The notes under the pieces: generated by a model
Seen by the model: only the letters and a program-made list of their open reading frames with translations
What the model was told of the DNA's origin: nothing
Databases searched by the model: none
In this document: positions 22,970 to 35,041 of the stretch, in pieces
Position numbering within the stretch: position 1 is the stretch's first letter
How the letters are laid out: the number at the start of each line of letters is the position of its first letter
Made by a program: the position numbers and the translations under genes
Origin: Asterias rubens
Taxonomy: Eukaryota; Echinodermata; Asteroidea; Forcipulatida; Asteriidae
Reading direction: 5' to 3'
Assembly (NCBI RefSeq): GCF_902459465.1
Contig: NC_047081.1
Coordinates: 2,542,001 to 2,606,000, forward strand
Length of the DNA: 64,000 bases

Positions 22970-24590
22970 ACCCGCCGTACATACGTTTCCTTTGTGATTT
23001 ATCTGCGCTGATCGTTTTTCAAGCGTGACCTCGGTTTAAATATTAACTAGTCTTTTGAAATTCAGTCTTTTTCGGCCTTATCTGAAAAGTATTGACAGAA
23101 ACAATGTAGCAGTACATTGAAATGAAGAGCATATCTGTCGTTTTGTATGAAACAGATCGGTGCAACTCATATTTTTAAAAAGAGAAATTTGTACGTAAAA
23201 AAATTGCTTCAAAAAGAAAGAAAACAAGTCACAAAAACACGGCAAATTTTCCCGTTAGGAATGTCGGCAACAGTCCCCAATTAGTATATATGGATAGATT
23301 ATTTCATATTCTTTCCGGAAATGCTATAAAGCGAGACCGGATTGTACCTAGTCCAGTCAGGATACAGCGATTTCCACCGTTAATCCAAAACTCCCATTAC
23401 GAAAAAATCAACTATATAGACAGCATGGTTTTCCTGCACGGTGATTGGCTGACGATGACATCATCGACTGGTGATAGGCAGCATGATTGCTGTTTTTCGT
23501 TGGTATGGTATCCCGACCACCAAGCCTAAGTTAGTCATAAACAAAAGCGCCCGTCTATACCATGGGCTGGTTCCTCTTTTCTTTTATCGTAAAAATAAAA
23601 TAAAAATAAAAATGATCTTTACCAGAACTCCTGATATTTTTCTATTAGATTTCGCAGATTTCCTATTTGATTGCGTGTTCCTCTTTCATCTGAAATCCAG
23701 CTTGCTCTGATGGCAACTCACTCTTCAGTTTGTGTCTGATTCTCGCAGCGATTTTGTGAAGCATTACCGAGGGAGCGAGCTCAAGCATGCATGCGTTGGT
23801 TTTTGCGTTACCAGTGCATGCGGCGTCATCGAGCTGTGCTAAAGGGAGACCGCGAAGTTGTCCAACTCCAGCTGATAAAGCTATACCCCCTTTGAATCTA
23901 GGGTGAAAATAAAGAAATTTGCGGCTGAGCTTTATTGAAAATATTGGTAGCAAAACGAGAATGGGTTTGGGATCACTCTAGGCCGCGATTTAACTTTTAA
24001 GAAATTTAATATGGCAAACGGTTATAGTATTTTGTTCTTTTCTTTTTAAACCCTGGGGAGGCTGGGCACCGTAAGTGGAAAGAGGTCCACATGAAGCAGC
24101 CTGGAAGGGCTATGTGTGCATTGGCATACAGGCAACAAGAATTAGTCCTAAAAAAAATAGTCTGACTGCTGAATAGCAGAAAATGAGAAAACGATGTCGC
24201 CTTAACAATTATTGAAAAAAAAGTACTGAACATGTAAAAATCAGTTGGATAAAAACTAGCCATCAGCACGTTCGGGCAGACTCAACTAAATTTTGGTGTA
24301 AAATTGTGAACATCTATACGAGCGACCTCCGGGGTGGTAACAGCTAATCGTCGCACTGGGGGTGAAAAGGGAATTTCCCTGGCACGGTATTTCAGTTGAC
24401 GGAATAGCCTCTTATAATGTGTGACAAAAGGCACGCTATGCGTGAAAAACAGTCGGTCTTTAGTACAAACTCCAGAGTATTCTTCAAGGATTTCGAGAAA
24501 GAAAAGTCTCGAACATACTCACGTTGATATAGGCATTACGTCAAGTGTTAGTCACGGGACGTTGGTCGCCCAATGGTTTAGTTATGCACA
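22970..24590. other. Intergenic stretch without recognised gene
   Basis: Several ORFs of 60-100 codons are present but none resembles a known family or has exon signals. It begins a 10.4-kb interval free of the TTAA MITE. Confidence 0.4.
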
Positions 24591-24596
24591 TGGTTT

Positions 24597-24748
24597 AGTC
24601 TTGGTTCCAAGACCATTGGTGTTGCGCGGTCACACACAACCAACGTTCTAGTCTTGGTTCCAACAAGCGTGTACAGTTTTTGCCGTGCATAGATTGGAAC
24701 GTTGGTTGTGTGTGACCGCGCAACACCAATGGTCTTGGAACCAAGACT
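24597..24748. repeat. Perfect 52-bp inverted repeat with 48-bp spacer
   Basis: Arms AGTCTTGGTTCCAAGACCAT... (24597-24648) and its exact complement (24697-24748). The inner spacer plus right arm recurs at 60791-60878. Confidence 0.92.
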
Positions 24749-25168
24749 ACAACATAGACCTTATTGCAGATAGCAAAAATCCGACGTCCCGCAAAGGATT
24801 GTGGGAGATATTTGGCACCTCCTCCAGAGTTATACGGTCGTCACGTAACGTGTTCTACAAAGTTTTTTTTATAAACAATAAGTTTGTAAACATTGACATT
24901 GTTTGTGGTGGACGGTCATGCTTCTGTGGCGGAAGACAGTTTCACCCACGAATGGGTGTACCTCCATGCTTTATTTAGCCATGTCAGATGTTTATTATTA
25001 ATATAAAAAACTACGACAATAATGCCATCGGACCAGTGTGTGTGCTTTGCGACTCAACGGAAGAACGAGGGAGTGTACATGTACGTACATACGTAGTAGG
25101 TCCATGCATGTTCTTTTGACTTTGAATGAACACAAAATAGTTTAATAAAATATCAATAAAGCTTGTTG

Positions 25169-25205
25169 ATGATTTAATCATGACCGGGTCATGATTAAAT
25201 CATCA
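25169..25205. repeat. Short perfect palindrome
   Basis: GATGATTTAATCATGACC is followed at once by its complement, GGTCATGATTAAATCATC, with a single base between. A second AT palindrome, around GATATTATATTC, is near 25350-25375. Confidence 0.85.
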
Positions 25206-25469
25206 AGCATGTCAAACCCAACAAGCTGTAGGCTACAATTTGAGCATTGTATAGGCTAGATTTATGTGTGATTGGTGGTAGAAACTAAAAAAGAAACATA
25301 GGCCTATTCAATTATATATTCCTCGACATTTTTTAGAGATAACAAATATTGATATTATATTCAGAATATAATATCAATATTCTGATAATGATACTGCTCA
25401 TTAATTAGCTCATAGTCATATTAGTCATGACTGACTTTCAGGGCAGAGTGTTTGGTTATGATTTACAAG

Positions 25470-25810
25470 GCAAAAGATCATTCATAAATGCCTCAATCAG
25501 TTTCGCTATCTGCATTCCTGTTGTGGTGGAAAGCGCTTCACGTGGGGTCAGGGTGTTTAAAGTTAACGAGTGATAAAGACCAGCTGGAGCTGTTTATAAC
25601 CGGTTGTTTTCGGATATGTTTATGCATAATATGTGCTGGTCTTGGTGCTAGATGTTTCACCGATACGGGCGATGTTTGTGAGTTGGCCGCGCTGGGTATG
25701 AAAGCAAAACAAGAAACGTCTTGCACCAAGACTAACTACGCACACACCACACAGTGCATCCGAAAATTGTCTCAGTCATTAAAATGCAACACATGTCAGG
25801 TCATCAAGTA
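25470..25810. repeat. Dispersed repeat H, copy 1
   Basis: CATTCATAAATGCCTCAATC and the following GTTTCGCT, GCGCTTCACGTGGGG and GAAACGTCTTGCACCAAGAC blocks recur at about 55600-55835. The 107-codon ORF across it is not conserved in the second copy. Confidence 0.72.
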
Positions 25811-26389
25811 AGATAGGTAAAAGAGGAACAAGGGCTGAACGACCATGACCCTGCCTGTTTTAAACGCCTTTTTAAGAACTTGTAACCACTCATTTATTCC
25901 CTTAGTTTTTGTCTGCTTTATCTTTCAGATAATTACTTGTGCATCAACATGCTTCGTGACAGCACTCATATTGGAAGCAGTTATTCTCCCAGTTCTGTGT
26001 TCACTCCAAAGATGTGATCTGTACTGTTGTTTTGTGGACTCGACCAACCACATCCTACTTCTTTTGCTGCAGGAGAGCTCATTGACCATCTTCTGAATTG
26101 ACTAAAGGCTGTGTGTGTGTATGTGTGTCTTCATGCTCTTGAGGCCATTTTTGACTGATGACACATAAATTGGCGATGAAAAGATAAATGTTAATTGCAG
26201 AGTGAACTGTGACGCAAGCGTTCTGTCGGCTGTTGGGCTTTGAAAACACCTAAAGGTATCGCAAGTGCTTCTTAATATGCCTGTGCGTGGCGTCCTGCGG
26301 TTGTAGGCTACAATTCTCAGAGAAAGTAGAATAATACAATACAATACAAACAATAACACTGTCCAAACGTCCATTTCCACTGTCTTGAA

Positions 26390-28690
26390 GAGTTTAAAGC
26401 TTCATTTATTCTGGTTACTTAAATCATACAATAATACTTCATAATGCAAAGATTTAAATAATACCAAGGGTTGCAACTGCAAAGATCTAGAGGGTTGTAG
26501 TTAACCGCCTCAGTACAGTCAACATGAACAATACCTGAGGCAAACAAGGGTAGATAATAATTGAGTAAAGTAAACTGCAATGTAAGTGTTTTTAAGGGGC
26601 CATGAAAATACCAAGTGTGTTATAAAGTTAATATAACCAATTTAAATATTTGAAGAAAAAAAATTAAAGGATGGAAATTGTAAATAAAAAATTGTTTGTA
26701 AACAAATATATGGAACAAAAAGTGTGACAGGTTTGGATTTATTTTCAGCAAGAGTTAAATTATGTGTACCCACATTTATCAATGAAACCTTTAAACTATC
26801 ACCATAAAATGGGTCAAATAATTACAGATGCTTGTTAGATTGTGAACAATTGTTTTCACACCAACCCCAGGAGTTAAATTCACAACATGCATGATGTAGC
26901 ATTCACAAACTAGAGTTTGTCATAGGTTTTATACATAGCTGCAGTTTTATCATGGCACAGTCATATTTAGATTCCATTCCAACCTGTGGGTGTAGCAGAT
27001 AGTCTGACCCCTCTTCTAGAGTCTTTTTGTGAACAAGGACTCTGACATGCATGACGTGTTTGCTAAAGGTGGCTGCAGCTTAATAAATATCAATTGTTTT
27101 AATAATGGCTTTGTGAAGTCATGAGACAGCTTAATACATAACAAATTGCCTCTGGCAGTACTGAACCCATTATTAGTGGGCCCTGAACCACCTGACCACA
27201 GTGCCAGTCTACTTACTTGTTAATTTAAATCCAAATTTTGAAGATGCAGAGTTTGCAGAGAATCACATTTAAGTGCTCACAATACTTCTTTGATGGCAAG
27301 GTTTGAAATGACTTTTCACCCACTTAAACTACAAAATGAGACCTATCAGTATATAAGTTTAGAATCAGGTTTAACAGATGTACAAATATAGCCTATTATT
27401 TATAAAGAATATAAAAGCGAGTTACTGTATAAATAGTCTTCTCAATATGGCTTTTTATTAGTCTATCATAACCAAAAATGTATTAATTGGGATAGTTGCC
27501 CCCAAAATAATAAGGTTAAATGGTGACAATTTCCAAGTAAAACTAAAAGGATTTATTTTTTGAGTATGCCCAATGCAGAATCTATTCTTTTTATTGAATA
27601 AATCAAACTTATTTGAAAACAAAAATTTAAAAGAAGTTATATTCTTTTTTCAAATTCCTACCTTAAGAAGGGTTTCGCTCATGTGACCTAGTCCTTGCTT
27701 TTCAAATTACAAACCTACAAAAACTCATAGTCTCATATCATATGATAAAATTATAGACATAACAAACATACCATTATTACAGTACCAGTAGGGTCTAACA
27801 ATAAAGCTTACAACTTGATGCTTTATGGTACAGTGTACTAAAAGTATCATTTTTGTAATACATGCACAAAACAAAGCACAAAGTATGTAATTATATTATG
27901 CACAGAATCATGTGCGTACAATACGTGTACATCAAACTTGTATAAACTGAACCCTTGAATAAAAAATGTTTATGCTAGGACTACTTCTAAGTTCTAGAAA
28001 CTAGTAGAAGTATGCTAGGACCTACACCAGAACCTTGTCGTACTTGTCATGTCATGATCTACGGTATAACCATGGAGGTAGAAATAGATTTATATTAATA
28101 AATATAAGTATAAACCACAATTACTTAGTCACTTTTGGTCACTGTAATTTTGAACCATATCAGTGGTAGACCTAAAAAGTTGATGGTGTGAGAAATAAGG
28201 AAAAAGTATCATCTGCCACATAAAGTTTTAAAAATGTACAACTACCAAGCTATTCTATTTACGTCCACGTCATTGCTGATTAGTGGCATACAATTACAGA
28301 TACAATCGAATCAAGACAATGTAACCATTGATGGGCTTTATCCACAGAGCTATATCTAGACTCTATCTAGACCAGGAATAAGAAATGTTTTTTATTTTTT
28401 GTAAAACAGTCATGACAGTCCTCGATCATCATGACCTTGGCAATGTTTCTCTGTTTTGTAACAGAACAAAATGTCTTACTTTTGTCATGGAGGTCGTCCA
28501 TGCTTTTGTAGAAGTATTTATCAGCACAAATCGGAGTCACTGGTGGGAAGTTTTGGTTGTTATTTCCGATCCTTCGAGGGTGACTGATGGTTGCGGGAGG
28601 GTCACTGATCCGTGTTGCAACTTTTCGCCATTGACCTTGTCAATGTCAGTCTTCCGACGCCCTACAGACGTAGACGGGCAAACCTAAAAA
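26390..28690. other. 2.3-kb AT-rich block without MITEs
   Basis: Strongly AT-rich, no repeat recognised. On the minus strand it could be a long 3' UTR: an AATAAA lies near 26408 and an acceptor-like TTTTTAG opens a 48-codon frame from 28686 to a TGA near 28541. Protein coding is not established. Confidence 0.35.
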
Positions 28691-28776
28691 CAGTAATTTT
28701 ATCACGAAAAAATGTCGCCTTTGGAGTTTGTCTTTAACTACTGTGTCTTGGCACATTCACTCTAGCTAAAGATTAC

Positions 28777-28848
28777 CTTAGTTCGTCTATGCCAGAACTA
28801 TTTATTCTATCAATCAGCTCTTTCTCGTTCACTCCTGCCACATCCATT
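28777..28848 (-). CDS. Candidate minus-strand first exon (weak)
   Basis: ATG at about 28848 on the minus strand encodes MDVAGVNEKELIDRINSSGI and DELR, then a GTAATC donor at phase 2. The nearest acceptor (28686) does not continue the frame usefully: it stops after FARLRL. Either a non-coding or decayed gene, or chance. Not recognised. Confidence 0.25.
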
Positions 28849-30343
28849 TTGCAAACCGATCGATCGTGTACGAACGTTGAACGTTGTTTACTTTTTTGAG
28901 CGAGGTGCCAAATTTTTCCCACAGTCCTTTGCGCGCACATGCGCAGTTGTTCAAAGTCGCTATCTGCAATAAGGTCTAGGAGCGTTTTCGAATCGAAGGC
29001 TCAGGCTCAGGCTTGGGCTTCAGACTGATGCAGCCATTTTGAAGCCGCGTACGAATCGGAGGCTCCGGATCGGGCTTCGAATTTGAGGCTTCGATTTTGG
29101 CTGAAAACAGCGCCAGGCGAAGCCTCCTCAAGAGGTGGCTTCGCTAGGCTTCATGACGTCAGATTCGTGATGATAAATCTTTTTCTTGCGGCAGCCATTA
29201 AAAATATCCTCGGTTACCGTTCAATAAAATTGACAAATTTGGCTCTTTTGATTGTGTTTTACTATTAATAACAACAGTCTTCACCTGATATATCACCCAT
29301 GAGAAGGCGAACAATTTGCATCAATGATATTAAGGTAAGTTTTGATATATAATGTAAATTTTTATGATAATTTACTTCGCGTTAAAAATGACGTGTGCCC
29401 ATAAACTTAGTGCTGCATCTAATTCGTGAAAATTGTCTTTTGGTTTTATTCTCAACATTTACTGATGAAGATAAGCTACATTCGGGAATTATTTGACAGG
29501 ATAATATTTGTGAAAGTAGGGCCTGTCTTCTTAACTTGGTTATGGTCTATTTTTCGTTGGCAGAAAATTAAAATTCCTTGTCTGCTGATTAAAAACGACA
29601 CTTGTTTATTATTTTTTATAATCCCAAGGCCGAGAGCTGGATAGTGATATTATTAGTTATAAATCTTGCGGTTTCGTTTAAGCTGAACCGATTATTTTAT
29701 ATAAACATTACATTGAACACTCTTGTTACTTATGAATAATATTTCGCTTTGTTCCTTTTTTTCAAGAATGTTTTTGTTGTAGGCCTACTTTTTTAATAAT
29801 AATATTTCATATTGTTTACTTCTGACTGATGTACCGGGTAGTAATTTATTTGAGTTTTCTGAAGGGAAATACATTTCTTGGCAACTAAAAAAAAAAGGTT
29901 ACATGATTACATAAATTTAAATATTAGCCATGAATGAATGAATGATGATACATGTACACCTGCATCAACTTATTAAGCAGAGGCTATATAAGTATGGGTT
30001 GGGTGTTGAGATGGGGGGGGGGGGGGGACTTTGCTAGAAAAACACCTTTTGCTTGTGGACTAAGGATTCCAACTTTTTTGTAGAAGAGGACTGGCATTCA
30101 TCAACATTCTTACTTGTATTAACTTTCATTGTACAATGTAGATTTGGAAGAGTGACTTTGGTGTGAGGAAAACCACCCGGCCGAGGTTCAAGTCTAATAG
30201 GGGCAAAAGGATACTTGAACACTGCCCATATCTGTCAGGTATGGTTTGAATCACAAAATTGGTTTTTACCCATATACACCAATGTGTGTTATATAAGCAC
30301 TGTATACTCAGTACTTACCTGAGTTTTGTGAAAACAAAAATCA

Positions 30344-30430
30344 CAGGCAAATTACTCAGGTGGGATTCGAACCCACAACCTTTGCAATTCTAGAGCAGTT
30401 TCATGCTAAACTAGACCACCGAGTTTGCCC
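30344..30430 (-). mobile_element. tRNA-derived SINE head
   Basis: On the minus strand GGGCAAACTCGGTGGTCTAG has a box-A-like start and GGTTCGAATCC is a perfect box B, with TTTGCC pairing back to the 5' end. The anticodon region is not tRNA-like enough for a functional gene. Its flanks (30240-30330 and 30530-30595) are inverted copies of each other. Confidence 0.72.
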
Positions 30431-30599
30431 AGTAGCTGAGGCAGTTTGAATCCTAAATTTTAGCAGCCGGAACTGCAAATGATATTAAAATTGCACCAGG
30501 TTACGAGTATTCAGTTTGGTTTTTACTCCGGTAAGTATTGAGTATATAGTGCAATTACCACATCGGTGTTTATGGGTTAAAACCAAAATGAATACTATA

Positions 30600-31270
30600 A
30601 ATATCAAGGCTGTGGTATTATTCACTCAGAAAAAGACGACGGTCTAAACCCACCCGTATACACTGTGCGTAGTAATCACACCGCACGACCCACCCGTATA
30701 CACTGTCACATTGCTGAAGTAATCCGCACTCGTACCACTAACCGCATGCTGAGGCTGTGTACGGGGGCGTCGTGTCGTGCGATGTGCCGGATGTGGTTAA
30801 TTTTACGCTCAGTGTACAATGTATACGGTAGTTGCGTTTGTTCGGAGTGACAATTTGACTGCCTTAGCAAGGCTTAGCAAGGCTAACCCGACATCCTTTT
30901 GAGATGTTTCCGATAATCAGTGGTGATCTGGAGTTCGAGAGACTTCCAAGTCAATCCCCTCTTGAATGTTGACCTTTGTTTTTTATATCTAAGGGGGGGG
31001 GGGGTAATAGAAAGTAAACTCTCTAAACCAACATTAAATCCCAAGAGCTAAAAATCAATTTTGTTTAGATACATTGTACAATGATCACCCAAATGGTATG
31101 ATAATGCTATAATTTTGCAATTTATAATGTTGAGGGCTGCATTGATTATTTGATCATACATGTACTCAAGCATTGATTATTTTATTATACTCAAGCATTG
31201 ATTATTTGATCCTACTCAAGCATTGACTATTTGATCATACTCATAAGATTGTATCTTCTTCTCATTTCAG
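30600..31270. other. Stretch with CACCCGTATACACTGT duplication and poly-G
   Basis: ACCCACCCGTATACACTGT occurs at about 30647-30665 and 30690-30707. A poly-G run is at about 30991-31003. GCATTGATTATTTGATC-type units repeat three to four times at 31140-31240. Confidence 0.6.
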
Positions 31271-31387
31271 TTACAAGGATCTGCAGAAAAACATCAATGT
31301 GAGAAGCGTAACATGTGCTAGCCAGTTCCGCATCAAAGCGAAAGACCTGTTAGTTCATTTCAGAACAATATAAGATGTCACCAGTAG

Positions 31388-31855
31388 GCCTGGACAACAA
31401 GTGAAGTTTACTACTCATCTAGTGTCAAAAACATTGTAGTCACGACTTTGACAATAGTTGTGACTATTTTAAACTCCTAAGATACATTGCGGCAAGTTGT
31501 TTGCCGCAGGCCCAATCAAGTAAAATTTGTGCTTAAAGGATTGAAGTTGTAGGGAATAGGCAAGAGCGACACAATGGGAGACTTTCCAACGCTAGGTGGC
31601 AGCAGACTTACCGGGTAAACTTCCATTGTTTACGTAGTTATGAGCTTGCACATAATTCTGCGAACATGGCTTTACCCGGTAAGTCTGCTGCCACCTATCG
31701 TCCTAGAAAGTTTCCTAGTCGTGACTGTTTTTTAGTAGTCATGGTAGCACGTCGAGTAATGTGAGTAGTTGAAAAATGGTATTTGTAACTCGACAAGGCA
31801 ATCAATAGTCTCCACTTCGACACTTGTCTGTCCCACTAGTCGCTCAGGCTTAGTC
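31388..31855. mobile_element. Palindromic element (AACAAGTGAAGTTTACTACT family) with nested E
   Basis: Degenerate inverted ends around GGCCTGGACAACAAGTGAAG and CGACACTTGTCTGTCCCACT flank element E (31573-31716). A related copy without E is at 42412-42594. Confidence 0.5.
31573..31716. mobile_element. Palindromic element E, copy 2
   Basis: GGGAGACTTTCCAACGCTAG and the inner ACCGGGTAAACTTCC match the 12992 copy closely. Confidence 0.85.
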
Positions 31856-31859
31856 ATCA

Positions 31860-33420
31860 GTAGAGGAAATATCACTGGTGATTAAGCAGAAGAAACTTCA
31901 CCAGTGTCGATAAAGATAAAAAGCTCAATTCTAACTCTGTAAAGTAACATAAAGCAAACTGACCTGTCCTTATTTGCAATTTTTTGCTAGCAACTATTCT
32001 ACAGCTGAAAAATACAATTAGAAAAAACTTGACAATTCCGAAATACTAACCTAACAGTTGACGAAATAATCATGTTTCTTGACTTTAAAGTGGAGATCAT
32101 CATAATTGCAATGAACTTAAAAGTTGTTAAGTAACCTAACATTTTCCCAGCCTCATGGGAGAACACAAACAATCATTTATTAGCACCGTCTTTGTAATCT
32201 TAAAAAAAAGTTATTTAAACAATCAATTGCTGTAAATTGATACTTCTTTTGTTTAAAAGTAACTCAATTTATGATAAAATAAAGTTTTCATTGTTGTGCA
32301 GTATAGCTTGTATGCAGTTTTTACTTGATAGTCAGAGTAATGTTATTTTTATTCTAAAAGAATACTATAGTTTTCAAATAACAGAACATACCTTTCGAAA
32401 TTTCCCTGCTTTCCAGTTTCAATGCAAGGCATGTTGTTGACATATATTACAACAAAATAAAGCTATGTTTTCAGAACATTTTTGGTCCGTTTCGTTGTTG
32501 ATGAAAACAACCATCATTTGTTGGCTTTCACTAAAATAAGTCATTTTACAATCAAGTGAAGCTAAAAAGTGGGCTGCTCTAAGTTATTGAGGTATTTTTA
32601 CAATATTAAACCATCAGAAAGCAAATATGCGTTTGTTACAATACAAATGGTATGATTATGTGTTTTGTGGTGGTGTTATTTTTTGTTTTGTTATACAATC
32701 ATTAAATAAATGCCTCGCACACAAAATGCAGACGACGCACGTTTGTTCTCGTGCATTATTATTTCCCCCATGAAGCCTAATCCCGCCGTGAAGCCGAAGT
32801 GTTCGAAACAATTTCGTCGCCATGTTGTTTATTGTGAAGCCTGAGTCTCACTGAGCCGGAGCCTGAAAATCCCAAGCCTCAAGCCTCAAGCCTGAGCCTT
32901 CGATTCGAAAACGCTCTATGGTTTTGCAATAGCGCCTGAAATAAAGGGTATTCCCCTCTCACAGTTACAGCGCGCGCATTGTTGTCATTACATTTCAACA
33001 AGAACATAAACCGCAGGATGTTTGTATTCATTCAACGCAACTTTGGGTGAGCTTTTTAACTGTTTTTACTCAGTTCAAGTCAAATTTTCTTTGATTATAG
33101 TATTTATAATAAACTGTACACCATAATATGTCCAAACTTGTTCCCGTTAGGTATGTTACTTGCGATTTTTTTGACCATTTGAAGTGAACGAACTGGCGAC
33201 CCCTCAACATTTCCATTGCCTTTGATTGCATGGAGACATACATCATTCAATGCACGGTCAGTCCCAGTGCGTGTACGGTGTTGGCGATGGCGGAACATGT
33301 AATGTATTTCGGATAATCATGGAGGAAATATGGGATAATTAAAGTACCGTGTAGTATGCTATATCCGGTTTCAAAAACAGGGGACCGCACCCCATGTCGA
33401 CGGCTAATAGTAATAGAAGA
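31860..33420. other. Intergenic stretch, right side of the inverted-repeat interval
   Basis: Outside the terminal repeat at 32878-32918 no gene was supported. A CpG-richer part at 33230-33300 might be promoter-like. Confidence 0.35.
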
Positions 33421-33424
33421 TTAA

Positions 33425-33515
33425 TTAAACACACTGGACACTATTGGTAATTGTCAAAGACCAGTCTTCTTACTTGCACTTGGTTGGTGACTGTAGTGTG
33501 TGTATCTCAAGCTAA
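33425..33515 (-). mobile_element. TTAA MITE, left-end fragment
   Basis: TTAAACACACTGGACACTAT and the TGTCAAAGACCAGTCTTCTT arm, then lost. Confidence 0.78.
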
Positions 33516-33519
33516 ACAT

Positions 33520-34360
33520 ATCCCTGCTCTTAGTTACCAGTTTCCACTGTATTATGGCCTTTTCTTTGAATTGGGAAAACAATGATGATGCCATATATCA
33601 ACCGATGCCCTAATATTATCTTCATTTCTTAATATGAAGTATGCAAACATAAATTAAAACTTGATGGACATTGAAATTTGCACACCACACACCGATCTTC
33701 GATGACTTCAATCAACTGGTCCCATTTATTTTGAGTTTTACCTGTTTTCAAGGTAAACAAGAAAGACTGGTTTCCCGGTGAAGCCATATGTATGTGGAGT
33801 AAACATCTGTGTATGACTCTAAAGCCAGCAGTTGTCTTCATTTTATTCAAAACATTGTTTATGACATTTTAAAAATTACCATGGTAATTTGCAAAAAATT
33901 AAACAAATAAAAAATTAAATAAAAAGTATAAATAATTATTGGCTTTCAAATCTGATTATTATTTATTTTTTCATATATTTTTTCCCCTTAATATTTTTCA
34001 ATAAAGCGTAATAATTGAATCACCAAGCTGATGTTTAAACTTTAATACTGATATGAGGGTTAAAAAAAAAATATTAGAAAATGATATAAGGCACATGGCT
34101 TCTTTAAACTTCTGTATTTTTTTTCCCAGAATGCTCAGCAGAATGTTCCTGTCACTTGATTTGATCATTGTGAATTGTGAATTGAAATAGTGTTTGATAA
34201 AAAAATTTCGGTGGGCAATTTTTTTTAATATTTGTTATGGCCTCAACATTATGACATTATTTTTGTACCTTTAGAAAAAATGGAATGCCTAAAATACCAA
34301 AGTTTTGCATTTACAAGTGCAAATAACAAGTGTAGCCTTATGTGTTTCTAAGTTTTGGTC
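33520..34360. other. AT-rich spacer upstream of the TNIP-like gene
   Basis: No gene, MITE or clear promoter recognised. Confidence 0.35.
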
Positions 34361-34412
34361 AAGGGAGAGGAGACTAGTCTTTGACAATGACCAATAGTGT
34401 CCTCTCCCTTTA
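34361..34412 (+). mobile_element. TTAA MITE, right-end fragment
   Basis: AGACTAGTCTTTGACAATGA and CCAATAGTGTCCTCTCCCTTTAA; it abuts the next element at a shared TTTAAA. Confidence 0.8.
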
Positions 34413-34817
34413 AAGGAACACGTTGCCTCGGATCGGACGAGTTGGTCTATTAAAAGCGTTTGTAAGATTAAGCGTTTGTAAGAATAAGCGTTTGTTATGA
34501 AATGTAAATGGTTAGAAAGATGTTTTAAAAGTCGAATATAATGATCCACACAAGTATCACTCAAAACTGCACAGTTTTCCTTTTACGTCGCGAACTATCA
34601 CGGTCGGCCATTTATGGGAGTTGACTCCCATAAATGGCCGACCATGTTAGTCGACAGGGTAAAAAGAAAACCATGCAATTTCAAGGCATATTTGTGTAGA
34701 TCACTGTATTCTACATTTACAATATCTTTCTTACCATATATACATTTTACAACAAACGGTTACAGAACGATTTTCAAAGACCAACTTGACCGATCCAAGG
34801 CAACGTGTTCCTTAAAG
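34409..34817. mobile_element. TTAA-ended MITE with GGAACACGTTGCC ends
   Basis: Ends TTTAAAGGAACACGTTGCCT and AAGGCAACGTGTTCCTTAAA. The centre is the hairpin GGTCGGCCATTTATGGGAGT/ACTCCCATAAATGGCCGACC at about 34604-34646. Half of a related copy is at about 41390-41560. It lies about 150 bp before the TNIP-like start codon. Confidence 0.88.
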
Positions 34818-34962
34818 ATCAATCATAATTCTTTGTGAAATCGGCCACAGGATTGTTTTGTTTAGAAATAACATGTTTTTGGCTGATTCCAACAGATCCA
34901 ATTGAGCAACAGAAAGAACCAGAGCTTCAACATGAACATGTACTAGAAAACATTTGACAACT

Positions 34963-35041
34963 ATGGCAAGAGCAAGTGCAGAAAAACCTGTGGGTGTCAT
35001 CATGGCATCCTCATTCAAAGGTCCACCAGAACAACCTTTAG
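34963..35041 (+). CDS. TNIP1: TNIP-like exon 1
   Basis: This exon encodes MARASAEKPVGVIMASSFKG, PPEQPL and the first base of Gly27. The donor GGTAAGAC is phase 1 and matches the phase of exon 2. A second in-frame ATG (Met14) is possible. Of all exons in this model this one is the least certain, because it is short and 5.6 kb from the next. Confidence 0.72.

Larger units (their letters stand above)
29299..32461 (+). ncRNA. Candidate two-exon transcript inside the inverted-repeat interval
   Basis: An exon ending ATTAAG|GTAAGT at 29334 and a strong acceptor (TCTTCTCATTTCAG, exon from 31271) would join. The only frame from the ATG at 29299 gives 28 residues (MRRRTICINDIK + LQGSAEKHQCEKRNMC), so it is more likely non-coding. 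AATAAA at 32456 could end it. Confidence 0.35.
28979..32918. mobile_element. 3.9-kb interval bounded by inverted repeats
   Basis: GAGCGTTTTCGAATCGAAGG at the left end reappears as its complement at 32899-32918, and the following CTCAGGCT block is also shared. Subterminal regions on both sides are dense in AAGCCT/AGGCTT motifs, as in many DNA transposons. Possible TA target duplication. No transposase frame recognised. Confidence 0.6.

Noticed and set aside
25488-25811. 107-codon ORF (MPQSVSLSAFLLWWKALHVG...)
   Set aside because: It lies in dispersed repeat H, and the frame is not kept in the second copy at 55.6 kb.
26102-26380. Minus-strand 92-codon ORF with a hydrophobic stretch
   Set aside because: No family resemblance, starts in an AT-rich tract and ends in (TG)n; no exon signals.
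30344-30430. Functional tRNA gene on the minus strand
   Set aside because: Box B is perfect, but the anticodon arm does not fold properly and the 3' acceptor strand is displaced; a SINE head fits better.
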